DNA of 64,000 nucleotides, taken from Lachancea dasiensis. Lineage: Eukaryota; Ascomycota; Saccharomycetes; Saccharomycetales; Saccharomycetaceae. Positions 49,008 through 59,935 of the stretch are shown piece after piece; position 1 is the stretch's first letter; the number at the start of each line of letters is the position of its first letter. The notes under the pieces were generated by a model. That model made no database searches and had not been told where the DNA came from. It saw only the letters and a program-made list of their open reading frames with translations. The stretch spans positions 1,002,467-1,066,466 of the forward strand of contig LT598459.1 in assembly GCA_900074725.1 (NCBI GenBank). The letters run 5' to 3'. The translations under genes were made by a program, and so were the position numbers.

Positions 49008-50871
49008 ATGGATTCAGGTATGTTATGGTGCACCTGTAGTGCAATTACAGTTTGCGGCTATCTACAGGCGTTTTTGGGGTTGTTTAACGTCGCGTCTTGA
49101 ACGTGTTTTCGGTGGTGTTTGGGACGTGTTTTTGTCGCTTCGGGGTCGCGCAGTTCGAGATTTAGGGGCTGAAAGCCCTACAACACGCGGCGGTGGTGCC
49201 ATTGGCTCCAGAAATGGAGCCAGGCACTGGCGTTAAGCGTGCTTGATCTGGATCTTTACTTTTTGTTTTTTTTTGATCTGAGTGGTTAGGCCGGATATCA
49301 TGTTCCGGAAAAGGGGTATTTCAGTATACAAGTGTAGAAATTGGGACTGCGGTAGCGCTTTGAAGGCGGCCACACACCGATGGATATGGACGCTTTGTTG
49401 ATGCTGGAAATTTGGTGGTTTCAGCAATTTTGAATCGATCAAGCCGGCATCCATCAGAGCCCCTATTTTCAACCGTCCGAAGAAACAGAAAACGAAAAAA
49501 AAAATAAACAGCCGAGACGTGTAATTCCGATGTGATTGATCGTCCACTGGATGCCATGGCGCTGCTGATGCGGTAGCTGATCCACCATTCGTCGGCAATG
49601 GAACGCGTGTGGACATCCAGGCACTTTTTTTTTTGTTTGGTTTTGTTTTCTGTTCCTTAGTGTCTTGAGGCTCTCCAAACACCTTGGCTCGCGACGGCAG
49701 CCCTGCAAATCCTGGCATCAATATGTTCGTTAATACTAACTCCGTCAATCTAGAGGTTGCTGCTTTGGTTATCGACAACGGTTCCGGTATGTGCAAGGCC
49801 GGTTTCGCCGGTGACGATGCCCCTCGTGCCGTTTTCCCATCGATCGTGGGTAGACCAAGACACCAAGGTATCATGGTTGGTATGGGCCAAAAGGACTCTT
49901 ACGTTGGTGACGAAGCCCAATCCAAGAGAGGTATTTTGACTTTGCGTTATCCTATCGAACACGGTATCGTCACCAACTGGGACGACATGGAGAAAATCTG
50001 GCACCACACCTTCTACAACGAGTTGAGAGTTGCCCCAGAAGAACACCCAGTCTTGTTGACCGAGGCCCCAATGAACCCTAAGTCGAACAGAGAGAAGATG
50101 ACCCAGATTCTATTCGAAACCTTCAACGTCCCTGCCTTCTACGTTTCCATCCAGGCCGTCTTGTCCTTGTACTCTTCCGGTAGAACCACTGGTATTGTGT
50201 TGGACTCTGGTGACGGTGTTACCCACGTTGTTCCTATCTACGCCGGTTTCTCCTTGCCTCACGGTATCTTGAGAATCGACTTGGCCGGTAGAGACATGAC
50301 CGACTACTTGATGAAGATCTTGAGTGAACGTGGTTACGCTTTCTCCACCACCGCCGAAAGAGAAATTGTCCGTGACATCAAAGAAAAGTTGTGTTACGTT
50401 GCCTTGGACTTTGACCAGGAAATGCAAACCGCTGCTCAATCCTCTGCCATCGAAAAGTCCTACGAATTGCCAGATGGTCAAGTCATCACCATCGGTAACG
50501 AAAGATTCAGAGCTCCAGAGGCCTTGTTCCACCCAGGTCTACTAGGTCTAGAAGCTGCTGGTATCGACCAAACTGCTTACAACTCCATCATGAAGTGTGA
50601 CGTCGATGTCCGTAAGGAATTGTACGGTAACATCGTCATGTCTGGTGGTACTACCATGTTCCCAGGTATTGCCGAAAGAATGCAAAAGGAAATTACCGCT
50701 TTGGCTCCATCTTCGATGAAGGTTAAGATCATTGCTCCTCCAGAGAGAAAGTACTCTGTCTGGATCGGTGGTTCTATCTTGGCTTCTTTGACCACTTTCC
50801 AACAAATGTGGATCTCGAAGCAAGAGTACGACGAAAGTGGTCCTTCCATCGTCCACCTAAAATGTTTCTAA
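49008..50871 (+). CDS. ACT1: Actin, one long intron
   Basis: Conventional actin, 375 residues (YFL039C). Exon 1 is 10 nt (49008-49017, ATGGATTCAG), exactly the split site of S. cerevisiae ACT1. The intron 49018-49753 is 736 nt, more than twice the S. cerevisiae one, with a GTATGT donor, a TACTAAC branch at 49734-49740 and a TCTAG acceptor. Exon 2 (49754-50871) continues [18 protein letters not shown] and ends HLKCF. Codon bias is extreme (TTG, GGT, AGA, TCC), so this is among the most highly expressed genes here. The intron carries two strong adjacent hairpins. An in-frame ATG at 49724 lies inside the intron and is not the start. Confidence 0.99.
49196..49227 (+). other. Stable hairpin with GAAA tetraloop in ACT1 intron
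   Basis: GGCTCCA (49204-49210) and TGGAGCC (49215-49221) form 7 perfect pairs closed by a GAAA loop. GTGCC (49196-49200) and GGCAC (49223-49227) add 5 more after an asymmetric ATT/A internal loop. A second hairpin, GGGCT-GAA-AGCCC, lies just upstream near 49165-49180. They could shorten the effective donor-branch distance of this long intron or bind a factor. Function is unknown. Confidence 0.6.
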
Positions 50872-51183
50872 GCGTTTTAGCCGCAAATGTGAGGACACAT
50901 GTTCGGAGGAATGGGGTCAAGAAGTTGTCGGCTTGCCTACGACTTATTTGGAGATCTTGTCCTGACGCCCTTTTATCAAACCTTTTGATAGGGATAGAGA
51001 AAGGAACGTCAATACACCTATATAGATATTTATAGTGTGAATTTGACAGAAAATATTGAAAATAAAATGTATTTGATGCCAATACAGCCTGAATTAGATA
51101 AATCATCAGTTACCCAGCATCGACGCCTGTGCAGTCACCCTTTGACAAAAAACTTGAAGCCACTAAGTATTCATCGCTGAGAG
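50872..51183. other. Convergent spacer ACT1/YFL040W-like
   Basis: 312 bases of 3' flanks. An AAATATTGAAAATAAAATG stretch at about 51050 looks like an AT-rich cleavage/polyadenylation region for ACT1. No gene is supported. Confidence 0.5.
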
Positions 51184-52710
51184 CTATACGATGTCCTCGT
51201 ACTGGGGGTCCGCTATCAATTGAATTCCGTTGTTGTCGGTGTCGGCTGGTGATGGTGCCGCAGATCGACTTTCCTTTCCCTCAATGGATTCCTCACAAGG
51301 ACTGCTATCGATTCGTGGCGCGTCATTCAGAAGCTTCTTCGTTTCAGGAAACCATATTGCGACTACCAAGGACAAAATGGCAGTAACCGACCCCAGAATG
51401 ACGAACGTAATCCATTTAATTTTGCTGAGAAGAAGCGGAGTTGTAAAGGTTAAAGAGGAATTTAGAATCCAACTCGTGGCCATACAAAAAGCCATCCCCT
51501 TACACTTGGCCCGTGCGGGAAAAACTTCGTTAGTGTATAGCCATGCACAACACGATATCGTTGACGAGAAAACTGCCACAGATAGAAAACATAACGCTAA
51601 AATAACGAAGCCCGGAGTTCCGGTTACTTCCCAAACAACCGTGTCATTGCCGTTGCTGGGAGTGACACCATGACCCAAGGCTCCCATCGTAATTCCTATC
51701 AATGTCATGGTGCAGGCCAAAGAAATTCCACCATACGCTAGGACAAGCTTCCGGCGCAGACGGTCTAGTGTTAAGATCGGGATGCATGTGAACACGACAT
51801 TGATGAGATACGGGGCAGATGCTGCACTCAGTTTACCAGCGCCTCTAAGCCCGATCATTTCACATATGAAAACAATGTAGAACATTATAATGTTGATGCC
51901 GCACAGTTGAACCAGCATTTGAACGGTAATACCAATCATGGTGAGCTTCAACAAAGAGTTGGAAAACAGATCTGAGTATTTTGTCTTTTGATCGGGACCG
52001 CACATGTCCAACACGTCCATTTTAGTGGCATCTGCCGTTCCAGAAAAACTGACCGCGCTGAAATTTCGATACACATTCTGAGCACGATTATATTGGCCCT
52101 GGCTAACCAACCACTTTGGCGACTCAGCCAAGCTAAAGGTGAGCAAGAAGAACACCAAGCCTGGTACAAGCTCCAGCCCCCAAGCCACACGAAAGGACAG
52201 CTGGCTCTCTAAGTTATTTAGAAGAAAACACATGAAGAAGATTATCAGAATAGAGACTGTTAGCGCCAGTTGAACTACCGACGTAGCTGCTCCTTTCTTA
52301 TTGATAGGTATCACTTCTCCGATATAGACCGGTAATAAGACGGATAGTATACCGACCGCAACTCCACGCACCAACCGACCCGCAATCAACATTGCCAGGT
52401 TCAAAACTGATGCTGATATGACAGAGCCTAAAATCCATACCAAAGCTACAATTTGAAAAGTGCTGACGCGGCCCACCTGTTCTGTCAAACCTCCAAAGCA
52501 GATGCACCCAATAAAACCTCCTACAGGATTTGCACCTGTTATTAAACCTTGGAGAAGAGGACCTGGGTAGCCGAAATATTCCTTGAAATATTCTTCTCCC
52601 AAGAATAGTGAAATTGAAGCGATATCCATTCCTAATATAGTCCCTCCGACCGCCAAAATTCCCACAATTTGCGAGACCTTATAGGTGGTGGGCCATGTAA
52701 TCATGGCCAT
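51184..52710 (-). CDS. Sugar-porter-family transporter, YFL040W-like
   Basis: Major facilitator of the sugar porter family, orthologue by position of YFL040W (540 aa), whose substrate is not established. From the ATG at 52708-52710 the product has 508 residues; another ATG lies two codons in, and the frame extends upstream only from a GTG. About 12 membrane segments are visible. Signature phrases include GRLVRGVAVGILSVLLPVYI (the PESPR/GR-type loop region), AESPKW in loop 6, the QLCGINIIMFY segment of TM7 and PETKK after TM12. The Gln-rich QQ(L/I)xGxN motif of hexose carriers reads QLCGIN, a divergent form, so glucose transport should not be assumed. Confidence 0.88.
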   Translation of the reverse strand: MAMITWPTTYKVSQIVGILAVGGTILGMDIASISLFLGEEYFKEYFGYPGPLLQGLITGANPVGGFIGCICFGGLTEQVGRVSTFQIVALVWILGSVISASVLNLAMLIAGRLVRGVAVGILSVLLPVYIGEVIPINKKGAATSVVQLALTVSILIIFFMCFLLNNLESQLSFRVAWGLELVPGLVFFLLTFSLAESPKWLVSQGQYNRAQNVYRNFSAVSFSGTADATKMDVLDMCGPDQKTKYSDLFSNSLLKLTMIGITVQMLVQLCGINIIMFYIVFICEMIGLRGAGKLSAASAPYLINVVFTCIPILTLDRLRRKLVLAYGGISLACTMTLIGITMGALGHGVTPSNGNDTVVWEVTGTPGFVILALCFLSVAVFSSTISCCAWLYTNEVFPARAKCKGMAFCMATSWILNSSLTFTTPLLLSKIKWITFVILGSVTAILSLVVAIWFPETKKLLNDAPRIDSSPCEESIEGKESRSAAPSPADTDNNGIQLIADPQYEDIV

Positions 52711-53051
52711 GCTGGTGATTGTAAGCACCCTAGTTGACTATGAGCACAGTAAATTCGAAACCCAACAACCTAAGAAAGCGGAGTAAGCGATGAATCTCGA
52801 GAGGTTCATGGTGCTATGGTGGACTTGTACTTCGACATATTTGATATGTGTCACCATATTTCCGAAGGAGTGTCAGCGTCGCTGGACAACGACGCTAAAC
52901 TCATTGGGTGACCAAGAGTCGCTATAGACGGTGAAGTGTGATCTAATAAAACAGTACACCATTCTATCTTTTAAGGTGTAAGTAAGCATGCCCAATAGAG
53001 CCTGGTACAAAGGCTGTGTAGATACTCTGACCAGAACGGCATCTAATATTG
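52711..53051. other. Divergent promoter region YFL040W-like/SPC3
   Basis: 341 bases upstream of two divergent genes. No distinct element was recognised. Confidence 0.5.
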
Positions 53052-53708
53052 ATGTTTTCACTTTCACAAAGGTTCCAACAAACCAGCAATCAAGCGCTTA
53101 GCTTTGCTATTTTCGCCGCAGCATTCGTGGTCGCTACTTTTTGGGCTCAACTATACATGGAGAATGCCTTCCATCTATCGTCATCGGTGTCCAACGTTAA
53201 ACCGTATGTAAGAGCTTTGATTACATCATGATCAGCCATTGAAAAAAGGTATTTTACTAACCTTGTTGTACTCAGATCCATCAATGTCAGAACGAGCCGA
53301 TACTATGGCTCAATAAACGGGAAACCGAAAGAGAATTTAAAAGTGTCGTTTGACTTGAATGCTGATTTGGCCCCGTTGTTCAATTGGAACACGAAACAGG
53401 TTTTTGTCTATGTCACCGCGGCGTATAACGGAAAGCTAAAACCCGGCGTTAAGAGCGAGGTAACTCTATGGGACTCCATCATCACCGACAAGGAAAGTTC
53501 CCAGATTTCTCTATCGAACATGAAATCGAAGTACTCGATCTGGGATGTTGAAGAGAAGCTCTCCGAGCGGGAGCTGACGTTGAAGCTGCATTGGAACATC
53601 CAACCTTGGATTGGGAGCTTGGTATATGGGGAAACGGAAGGACAGTCGACTGTGCTCATTCCACAGTCTCAGAGCACACAGAAAACGAAAGTCAAGGCTA
53701 CACAGTGA
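53052..53708 (+). CDS. SPC3: Signal peptidase subunit Spc3, one intron
   Basis: Essential subunit of the ER signal peptidase complex (YLR066W, 184 aa). Exon 1 is 53052-53203. The 72-nt intron 53204-53275 has a GTATGT donor, a TACTAAC branch at 53255-53261 and a CTCAG acceptor. Exon 2 (53276-53708) restores the family sequence KPSINVRTSRYYGS across the junction. The 194-residue product has an N-terminal membrane anchor (about 15-33, ALSFAIFAAAFVVATFWAQ) and a lumenal domain with FDLNADLAPLFNWNTKQVFVYV and LKLHWNIQPW. The intron lies 50 codons into the gene, unlike the other 5'-extreme introns in this window. As far as I recall, S. cerevisiae SPC3 is uninterrupted. Confidence 0.93.
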
Positions 53709-53891
53709 TGTCAAGACTACACCATGATGACGGCTTCCTTCGGACATTGAAGCTTTGCTGAGACCGAAAAAAACGTTATAAAGATTTTGGGGGTGGTTGA
53801 ATATCATTTCAGTCATTTCTTACACAATGCTCTATAAACAGGCGTCTTCCATTTAGATTCTTGACCCGATCAACGGCGTTCAGGACCAATT

Positions 53892-56735
53892 TTAGAAAGG
53901 AACGTCGCTGGGATTGATAGCTCTTTTTTCCCTTCTTACTCTCGTGAGGTATACCGAGTGCTTTAGCTCTATGTTTTCCCAACCAGATACCTTGTTTCGA
54001 GGCTTCATTAAGTAGCTTTTCATGAAATATTTGTATTTGCTTGTGAGCCTCTTGAGTTCTGCCTCAAGATTATCCTGTGTGCTCAAGTACTTGTCCATAG
54101 CTTCGATGACGCGTTCGAAGACAGCGGATTTGAGATACAGTTTTGGCTGAAAACTAGCTGGATTTTGCTTCTTTCTTTCTAGCAGCCATGGGTTTCTGTC
54201 TGTGGATGTTTTAGCAGCAAAATTTCTCCTTAAAAGCCTGTGTTTATGAATCAAATTAAAACCATGAATCAATTTTGAGTCTATCGCCTGAAGACCGTCC
54301 TCAATGGTTCTTGTATCGCAGAACATACTCTCGATGGCTTCATTCCAAGCCTCATTATCAATGACAAAATGTTTGGCGGATACCTCCTTCAGAACTACCG
54401 GAATTTCCTCCGCACGAGAGGTCGCTACCAGGTGCTTAATTTTGTACCTCAAAACTCCAATCAATAGGGACTTCAATTTTTGGTTCTCAACAAGGGCTGA
54501 AGGCAAATTTTTATAGTATCCAATTTTGTTAAGATACCTTTCATATATTTTTTGGAAGTCGTCCCACTGATGAACTTCCGCAGACAAGACCAATAAGCTT
54601 CTCATTACAACAAGGTTGCTGGAAACTGCGTCCGTCTTGTTGAAAAAAAGCTCATTGTATTTATTCATCAAGTCCATGGCTCTTACAGGACTATGGTATT
54701 TCGCAGCGGCCCTCATGGGCCACGCCATGACAGACGGATGTAATTTCTCAAACGTTATGTCCAGAGTCCTATTGGCAGCTCTTTGCATAATGTCTTCAAC
54801 AAAATCCATGGCCTCGTCGAGACTTTCTTTAGTCTTGAGCTTTGTTTTAAACGTTGACTTGATCAAATAGTAGATAATTTTTGAGTTGACAGGAACCTTA
54901 TTGTTCAACAATTTTTTGTAAAGATTAAGAACGGCATCCCGGTTCGAGATCTTATCGTATGCTTGCATCAGGATTTCAAAATGAGAGGGTTTTGCCTCCA
55001 GAGTTGAATGGTGTAGTAACTGCTCTAAAACATTTTCTGCAGTCTCAAAATCCTTCATATTCCAAGAAAGGTGTTTCAACATGACTGCGTAGAATTCAGA
55101 GTCAGCCGACAAATTTTTGTTCAAGATCTCGTTGAAAACCTTTTCGGTCTTCGTGTTGAGACCCATATGCATATAAGCCTCTGCGGCCTTATTGTAAACG
55201 GTGATTTCATTTTCTATTGAATGACCTGATTTACAATATTCTTTGAACAGTTTTAATGCTTGCTGGGGCATTTTGCTCTCAATGTAAACATGGGCAAGAG
55301 CTCCGATTGAGCTGCCAGTTGGGGTTATATTATAATGGCCTTTCATTACTTGGAAAAGTTCATCGGCTATGACATGGTTAGTTGTTTTTGCACAGGTGCC
55401 TATTATTGTGGAGAAATGTCTCTCTTGCATCTCAATTTTGTCCTCTGTCATTTTTTTTAAGAACCGTAAGGAGCCATCGATATCACATAAGTTGCGATAT
55501 ACGCGCAACATTATTTGACAGCTAGCCGATGTTGGTTTGATACCATACTTTTTGAATAGCTCGAAATACTGGAAACATCCATTGTAGTCACCAGTTTTGT
55601 AATGAACATGTAAAAGGGCTTGTAGAACAGGAAGTGAAGGAATCATACCCCTCCTCAACAGCTGCTTATATAACTTTTCCACCATTTCCTTTTCCCCCAG
55701 ACGGGCCACTGAGTACATTACAATCCCGTAATGATTAATACTGGGCAGTTCTCCAATGCCAAATAAGGAATTAAATTGATTTTGTAGACTTTGCCAATTC
55801 TGCTGCTTGGCATAGGCAATTAGCAAGTAGTCAAACTGTGAATGATCGTCATGAGCCTCTGGATATCGACCGTATGTTTCCTCAAGTTGGGAATACTTAC
55901 CGAAGTGACAATAAGCCTTGCAGATCTGGGTCAAGTCAGAAATGTATACAGGATAGTTTCGTTCAATCTTGGCCGACCACAAGGTCTCTGCAAGGTGGAA
56001 ATTTCTGTTGTATGTTACCAAGTACAACAAAGTGGATGCAAATTGAGATGCAGTAAGCGACCCTTGCGTCTTGTCTATGAAATTTAATGTATCTTGCACG
56101 GACGAAGGTTCTATGTTGCCCAAACTTCGCAGATAGAAGAGGAGTGGTTTCAGTATTGGTTTTTCGTGCTCATAATTCGTAAAGTTGACATGGCCCTGCA
56201 TGAATTTGTAGATTTTAACCCAAAAGAGTAGAGATTCTGAAAAGCTGTAGCATGATGAGAAATGCACAAATGTTGCGTTGACAACGTGGAGGGTCAGTGG
56301 CGTTCGCGTTAGCCCAAATTGCTTGATCATTTGAAACATATAGTTTTCGAGTTGCATAGACTTTTTGACAGAGATCAATGCCGAAAAGAACTTTTTCAGT
56401 TCAACAGCGGAAACATCATTCCGGAGATTGTTTTCTTCATCAAAAAGTGCAGACTTTGCTACTGTCACAACCTCTCGGTAGGCATCACGCTTAAACAGAC
56501 CCTGAATTACTGATGCCCGTTGTTGTATGGTGAGGATCTGGTTTTTTCGTACGTAAGCTAGAATTTTGTTTAGCTCTCTGACTTCCATACCTGATGATGG
56601 CGGGTGATGCTGATCGGCGACAATTTGATAGATTTCCTGGGGCAAATTGGGCGCTATACTTGCCATTTGACGTCTAGACCAATGGAGTCGCCAAATAGGC
56701 ATTGTTCGTACTAGGCATAACCGTGTTCCATTCAT
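53892..56735 (-). CDS. PET309: COX1 mRNA translational activator Pet309, PPR protein
   Basis: Mitochondrial inner-membrane-associated pentatricopeptide-repeat protein needed for stability and translation of COX1 mRNA (YLR067C, 965 aa). The 947-residue product has a basic N-terminal presequence (TRLCLVRTMPIWRLHWSRRQ) and a long run of helical hairpins with PPR-like pieces. Examples are VEKLYKQLLRRGMIPSLPVL, FQYFELFKKYGIKPTSASC and QALKLFKEYCKSGHSIENE. The C-terminus is basic. Complete frame with ATG start. It converges with SPC3 and diverges from FYV7; PET309-FYV7-MEF1 order and strands are as in S. cerevisiae. Confidence 0.95.
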   Translation of the reverse strand: MNGTRLCLVRTMPIWRLHWSRRQMASIAPNLPQEIYQIVADQHHPPSSGMEVRELNKILAYVRKNQILTIQQRASVIQGLFKRDAYREVVTVAKSALFDEENNLRNDVSAVELKKFFSALISVKKSMQLENYMFQMIKQFGLTRTPLTLHVVNATFVHFSSCYSFSESLLFWVKIYKFMQGHVNFTNYEHEKPILKPLLFYLRSLGNIEPSSVQDTLNFIDKTQGSLTASQFASTLLYLVTYNRNFHLAETLWSAKIERNYPVYISDLTQICKAYCHFGKYSQLEETYGRYPEAHDDHSQFDYLLIAYAKQQNWQSLQNQFNSLFGIGELPSINHYGIVMYSVARLGEKEMVEKLYKQLLRRGMIPSLPVLQALLHVHYKTGDYNGCFQYFELFKKYGIKPTSASCQIMLRVYRNLCDIDGSLRFLKKMTEDKIEMQERHFSTIIGTCAKTTNHVIADELFQVMKGHYNITPTGSSIGALAHVYIESKMPQQALKLFKEYCKSGHSIENEITVYNKAAEAYMHMGLNTKTEKVFNEILNKNLSADSEFYAVMLKHLSWNMKDFETAENVLEQLLHHSTLEAKPSHFEILMQAYDKISNRDAVLNLYKKLLNNKVPVNSKIIYYLIKSTFKTKLKTKESLDEAMDFVEDIMQRAANRTLDITFEKLHPSVMAWPMRAAAKYHSPVRAMDLMNKYNELFFNKTDAVSSNLVVMRSLLVLSAEVHQWDDFQKIYERYLNKIGYYKNLPSALVENQKLKSLLIGVLRYKIKHLVATSRAEEIPVVLKEVSAKHFVIDNEAWNEAIESMFCDTRTIEDGLQAIDSKLIHGFNLIHKHRLLRRNFAAKTSTDRNPWLLERKKQNPASFQPKLYLKSAVFERVIEAMDKYLSTQDNLEAELKRLTSKYKYFMKSYLMKPRNKVSGWENIELKHSVYLTRVRREKRAINPSDVPF

Positions 56736-57045
56736 CTATCATGCAGTTTGCAGTGCTTCGGTCTAAACAAGAAGCTAAAGACAAAGTTGCTTCCCAAATT
56801 CTATCGACTGTCTTGATCAATGGCAACACTAGCTGCCTAGTCTTGACGTGAATGGGTAGCAAGAAGCTCCGAAAGTTGGGTTTTCTTCTTTAGCGGTACC
56901 CAAGATTTTTCAAGTTTATAGAGTTAGTTTTGATAATTTTCAATATTACTACTCAAATTGGCCAAGCTCATCGCCTTCTGCTTGAAATCAAGAAGTAGGT
57001 GAACACATCGGTTTGAGTCCTAAAATCATACTTACTGGCTATAAG
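56736..57045. other. Divergent promoter region PET309/FYV7
   Basis: 310 bases between divergent starts. A GATGAG-type PAC box is not obvious: the closest match, CTCATCGCC at about 56967, gives GATGAG on the leftward strand. Nothing else is supported. Confidence 0.5.
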
Positions 57046-57486
57046 ATGGCACCACGAATCGAGAAGAAACATAGCAAAGAGTACAAAGCGCGAGAAATCC
57101 AAAAGAGCCTGGTCAAAAAGGCCCGTTTGAGAAAGGATTATCTGAAAGCTTTGAAAGAAGAAGGATATACAGCACCGGAAAAGAAGAGTAGTGAGGCTAA
57201 AGTCAGCTTTAAACAGATGAAAGAGCGTAATGCTGCTGGTAACCGCCAGAAACTGGACGAGAAGAAGGAAATGAAAAAGCTGCGCAACAAAAAGCAACAT
57301 GAGAAAACGTTAGAGCGACAGAAGCAGGAACAAGAGAGGCTAAAGGACGCCAGAGAGCGGGAAAGACAAAGGCAAGTTAGATCCTCCAGAGTTACTCAGC
57401 GCACGCGTTCCGGACAACCATTAATGGGCCCCAAAATTGATGATTTACTCAGTCAAATAAAAGCAGATGATACTTACACCAAATAA
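57046..57486 (+). CDS. FYV7: rRNA-processing protein Fyv7
   Basis: Small nucleolar 40S-biogenesis factor needed for 35S pre-rRNA cleavage and survival of K1 toxin exposure (YLR068W, 151 aa). With the ATG at 57046 the product has 146 residues; a TTG 11 codons upstream is not needed. It is extremely rich in Lys, Glu, Arg and Gln and predicted to be a long helix (EKKEMKKLRNKKQHEKTLER). It opens with a conserved APRIEKKHSKEYKAREIQKS block and ends with GQPLMGPKIDDLLSQI, both typical of Fyv7. It converges with MEF1 over 154 bases. Confidence 0.9.
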   Translation: MAPRIEKKHSKEYKAREIQKSLVKKARLRKDYLKALKEEGYTAPEKKSSEAKVSFKQMKERNAAGNRQKLDEKKEMKKLRNKKQHEKTLERQKQEQERLKDARERERQRQVRSSRVTQRTRSGQPLMGPKIDDLLSQIKADDTYTK

Positions 57487-57640
57487 GTAAAGCGCCCTGA
57501 GTCAACCCTAGAGGTCTATTTTGGTATATACAATTCGGAAATAATTTTATTTTAACATAACGGCTATTTACATCTTTTTATATATTAACAGGATAGAATT
57601 ATAAGTTTTTGAGTTTCTCTGAACGGATGACTAACACCGA

Positions 57641-59935
57641 TCACTTCTTCTGCTGTTGCTGAGCCTTTTCATAGTCCGCAATCAGTTGCTTTTGCAAGTG
57701 AGGAGAAGTTGGAGAATAGTGCTTGAACTCTAGAGAAAATTCACCCTTACCTTGTGTGGACGACCTCAGCGAAGTCGCAAATCCGAAAAGCGTATTCAAC
57801 GAACATTCGGAACTGATTGTGAATTCATCTTGACCATTTTCAGTGTCTTGAATGACAGCTTGTAATTTGTTGAGCAAACTGATCACATTTCCTTGAAATT
57901 CATTGGGGGCCGTTACCGTGACAGCCATAACTGGTTCCAAAATCACAGGTCTTGCTTCCATAAATGCCTGCTTAAAAGCGGCCATGGTAGCGGTCTTGAA
58001 GGCCAATTCATTAGAGTCAACGGCGTGGATAGCACCATCATTGATCAACATATGAGCAGATAAAACCCTGTGGCCAATTAATGGTCCCTTTTCGCAAGCT
58101 TCTTCGAATCCCTTACCACATGCAGCTAAGTACTTATCTGGGATACGGCCACCGACAATGGCGGTCTCGAATTTATTGCCATTAGAACCTTCAAGCGGGC
58201 TCAAAGAACCCATGACCCTACCGTATTGACCAGCACCACCGGATTGCTTTTTGTGAGTGTAGTCAAATTCTGCAGGTATCGTGATCGACTCCCTATACGA
58301 AACTTGAGGCTTACCAGTGGTACACTCTACGTTATATTCACGTCTCATTCTTTCAACGTAAATCTCTAAATGCAATTCACCCATTCCTGAAATGACGGTC
58401 TCCTTAGACTCGGGATCAAATCGTACGCGGAACGTTGGATCTTCTTTTTGAAAGCGATTAAGAGCTTTCGAGAAATTTGCTGAGTCTCTTGAATTTGGTG
58501 TGATTGAAAGTGAAATGACAGCATCAGGAACGTACATGGAAGACATGGAATATTCCAAGGATCCATCGGTAAAAGTATCACCGGAGGCGCAATCGATACC
58601 AAAAGTGGCACAAATTTCGCCAGAGCCAACTTCATCAACATCTTCCATGTCATTCGAATGCATTCTTACTAAACGAGAAACTTTAACCTTTTTTCCAGTT
58701 TTGATATTGGTAATGTAACCACCCTTTCTCATACGCCCTTGGTAGACACGAATATAAGTTAATTGACCATACTTGCCTTCTTCTAGTTTGAAGGCTAAAC
58801 CAACAAATGGCTCAGAGACTGACGGAATCAGGTTAACTTTACTTTCTCCCCGGGAGATGTCTAGTGCTGTATTAAGTACCTCGGAAGGATTAGGCAAGTA
58901 ATCAACGATGGCATCCAAAACAGGCTGTACACTTCTATTGGCCAAAGCCGAACCCATGAGAACAGGCGTGAACTTACGAGCAATAGTAGCTCTACGGATA
59001 GCACCTTTAATTTGATCAGCTGAAGGTTCCTGTTCTTCCAAAAACAATTCGGCAATTTCGTCATCGACGTCGGCCAAGGTCTCGATGAGAACGGCTCTTT
59101 TCTCTTCAACCAAGTCATTTAGTTCATTAGGAACAGGGCCCGTCACAATGTGTTCACCTTTAGCTCCTTCATTATACAATGCCACGCGATCAATAATGTT
59201 AACCACACCTTTGAGCTCAGATTCGGCACCAATGGGGACTTGAAGCGCTGCCGCAGGAGTTTTTAATTTACTGTTAATTTGCTCAATAGCCCTGAAAGGG
59301 TTTGCACCCATACGATCCATCTTGTTGATGAAGGTAACCCTTGGCACATTATATCTCCTCATTTGGCGATCGACAGTTACAGTTTGCGACTGAACCCCGG
59401 AAACTGCACAAACCACCAGCACAGCACCATCCAAAACCCTCAGAGCGCGCTCGACCTCGATAGTGAAGTCAATGTGGCCCGGAGTATCAATCAAGTTGAA
59501 ATGGTAGTTTTGGCCGTCTTTGTCCCAGGAACAGTAGGTGGCAGCAGATTGAATTGTGATACCCTTTTCTCTTTCCAAATCCATAGAATCCATCTTCGCA
59601 CCAACGTTGTCACGACCACGCACTTCGTGGATAGCCTTGATACGACCAGTGTAGAAGAGTACACGCTCTGTGAAAGTTGTTTTACCAGAGTCAATATGAG
59701 CAGAAATACCAATATTACGCAAAATGCTCGAGGTATGACGATCTCTGTCGGTCAACCTAGGTGCCATCTCTTCCAAAATGGCCTTTTCATCTTCATAGGA
59801 CTGTAGCGAACGGGATGCATGAATATTACGATGACCATTGATTAGGCTTTTCCTGCAGCTTTTTGGTAGGCCCGACTTTAGAAAACCTACGGAAGCATTT
59901 ATCCCATTGGAGGCAATCCTTCCCAGCATGGCCAT
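57641..59935 (-). CDS. MEF1: Mitochondrial elongation factor G
   Basis: Mitochondrial translocase GTPase of translation elongation (YLR069C, 761 aa). From the ATG at 59933-59935 the product has 764 residues; the frame extends 19 codons upstream only from a GTG. A presequence with Ser/Arg/Lys precedes the G domain: P-loop AHIDSGKT (79-86), a switch [10 protein letters not shown] and [11 protein letters not shown]. Domains II-V of EF-G follow, including the domain IV phrase [14 protein letters not shown] second ATG two codons later could also serve. It is upstream of the 1.6-kb spacer before FET5. With RPO41, PET309 and REX2 it makes four mitochondrial gene-expression genes in the window. Confidence 0.97.
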   Translation of the reverse strand: MAMLGRIASNGINASVGFLKSGLPKSCRKSLINGHRNIHASRSLQSYEDEKAILEEMAPRLTDRDRHTSSILRNIGISAHIDSGKTTFTERVLFYTGRIKAIHEVRGRDNVGAKMDSMDLEREKGITIQSAATYCSWDKDGQNYHFNLIDTPGHIDFTIEVERALRVLDGAVLVVCAVSGVQSQTVTVDRQMRRYNVPRVTFINKMDRMGANPFRAIEQINSKLKTPAAALQVPIGAESELKGVVNIIDRVALYNEGAKGEHIVTGPVPNELNDLVEEKRAVLIETLADVDDEIAELFLEEQEPSADQIKGAIRRATIARKFTPVLMGSALANRSVQPVLDAIVDYLPNPSEVLNTALDISRGESKVNLIPSVSEPFVGLAFKLEEGKYGQLTYIRVYQGRMRKGGYITNIKTGKKVKVSRLVRMHSNDMEDVDEVGSGEICATFGIDCASGDTFTDGSLEYSMSSMYVPDAVISLSITPNSRDSANFSKALNRFQKEDPTFRVRFDPESKETVISGMGELHLEIYVERMRREYNVECTTGKPQVSYRESITIPAEFDYTHKKQSGGAGQYGRVMGSLSPLEGSNGNKFETAIVGGRIPDKYLAACGKGFEEACEKGPLIGHRVLSAHMLINDGAIHAVDSNELAFKTATMAAFKQAFMEARPVILEPVMAVTVTAPNEFQGNVISLLNKLQAVIQDTENGQDEFTISSECSLNTLFGFATSLRSSTQGKGEFSLEFKHYSPTSPHLQKQLIADYEKAQQQQKK

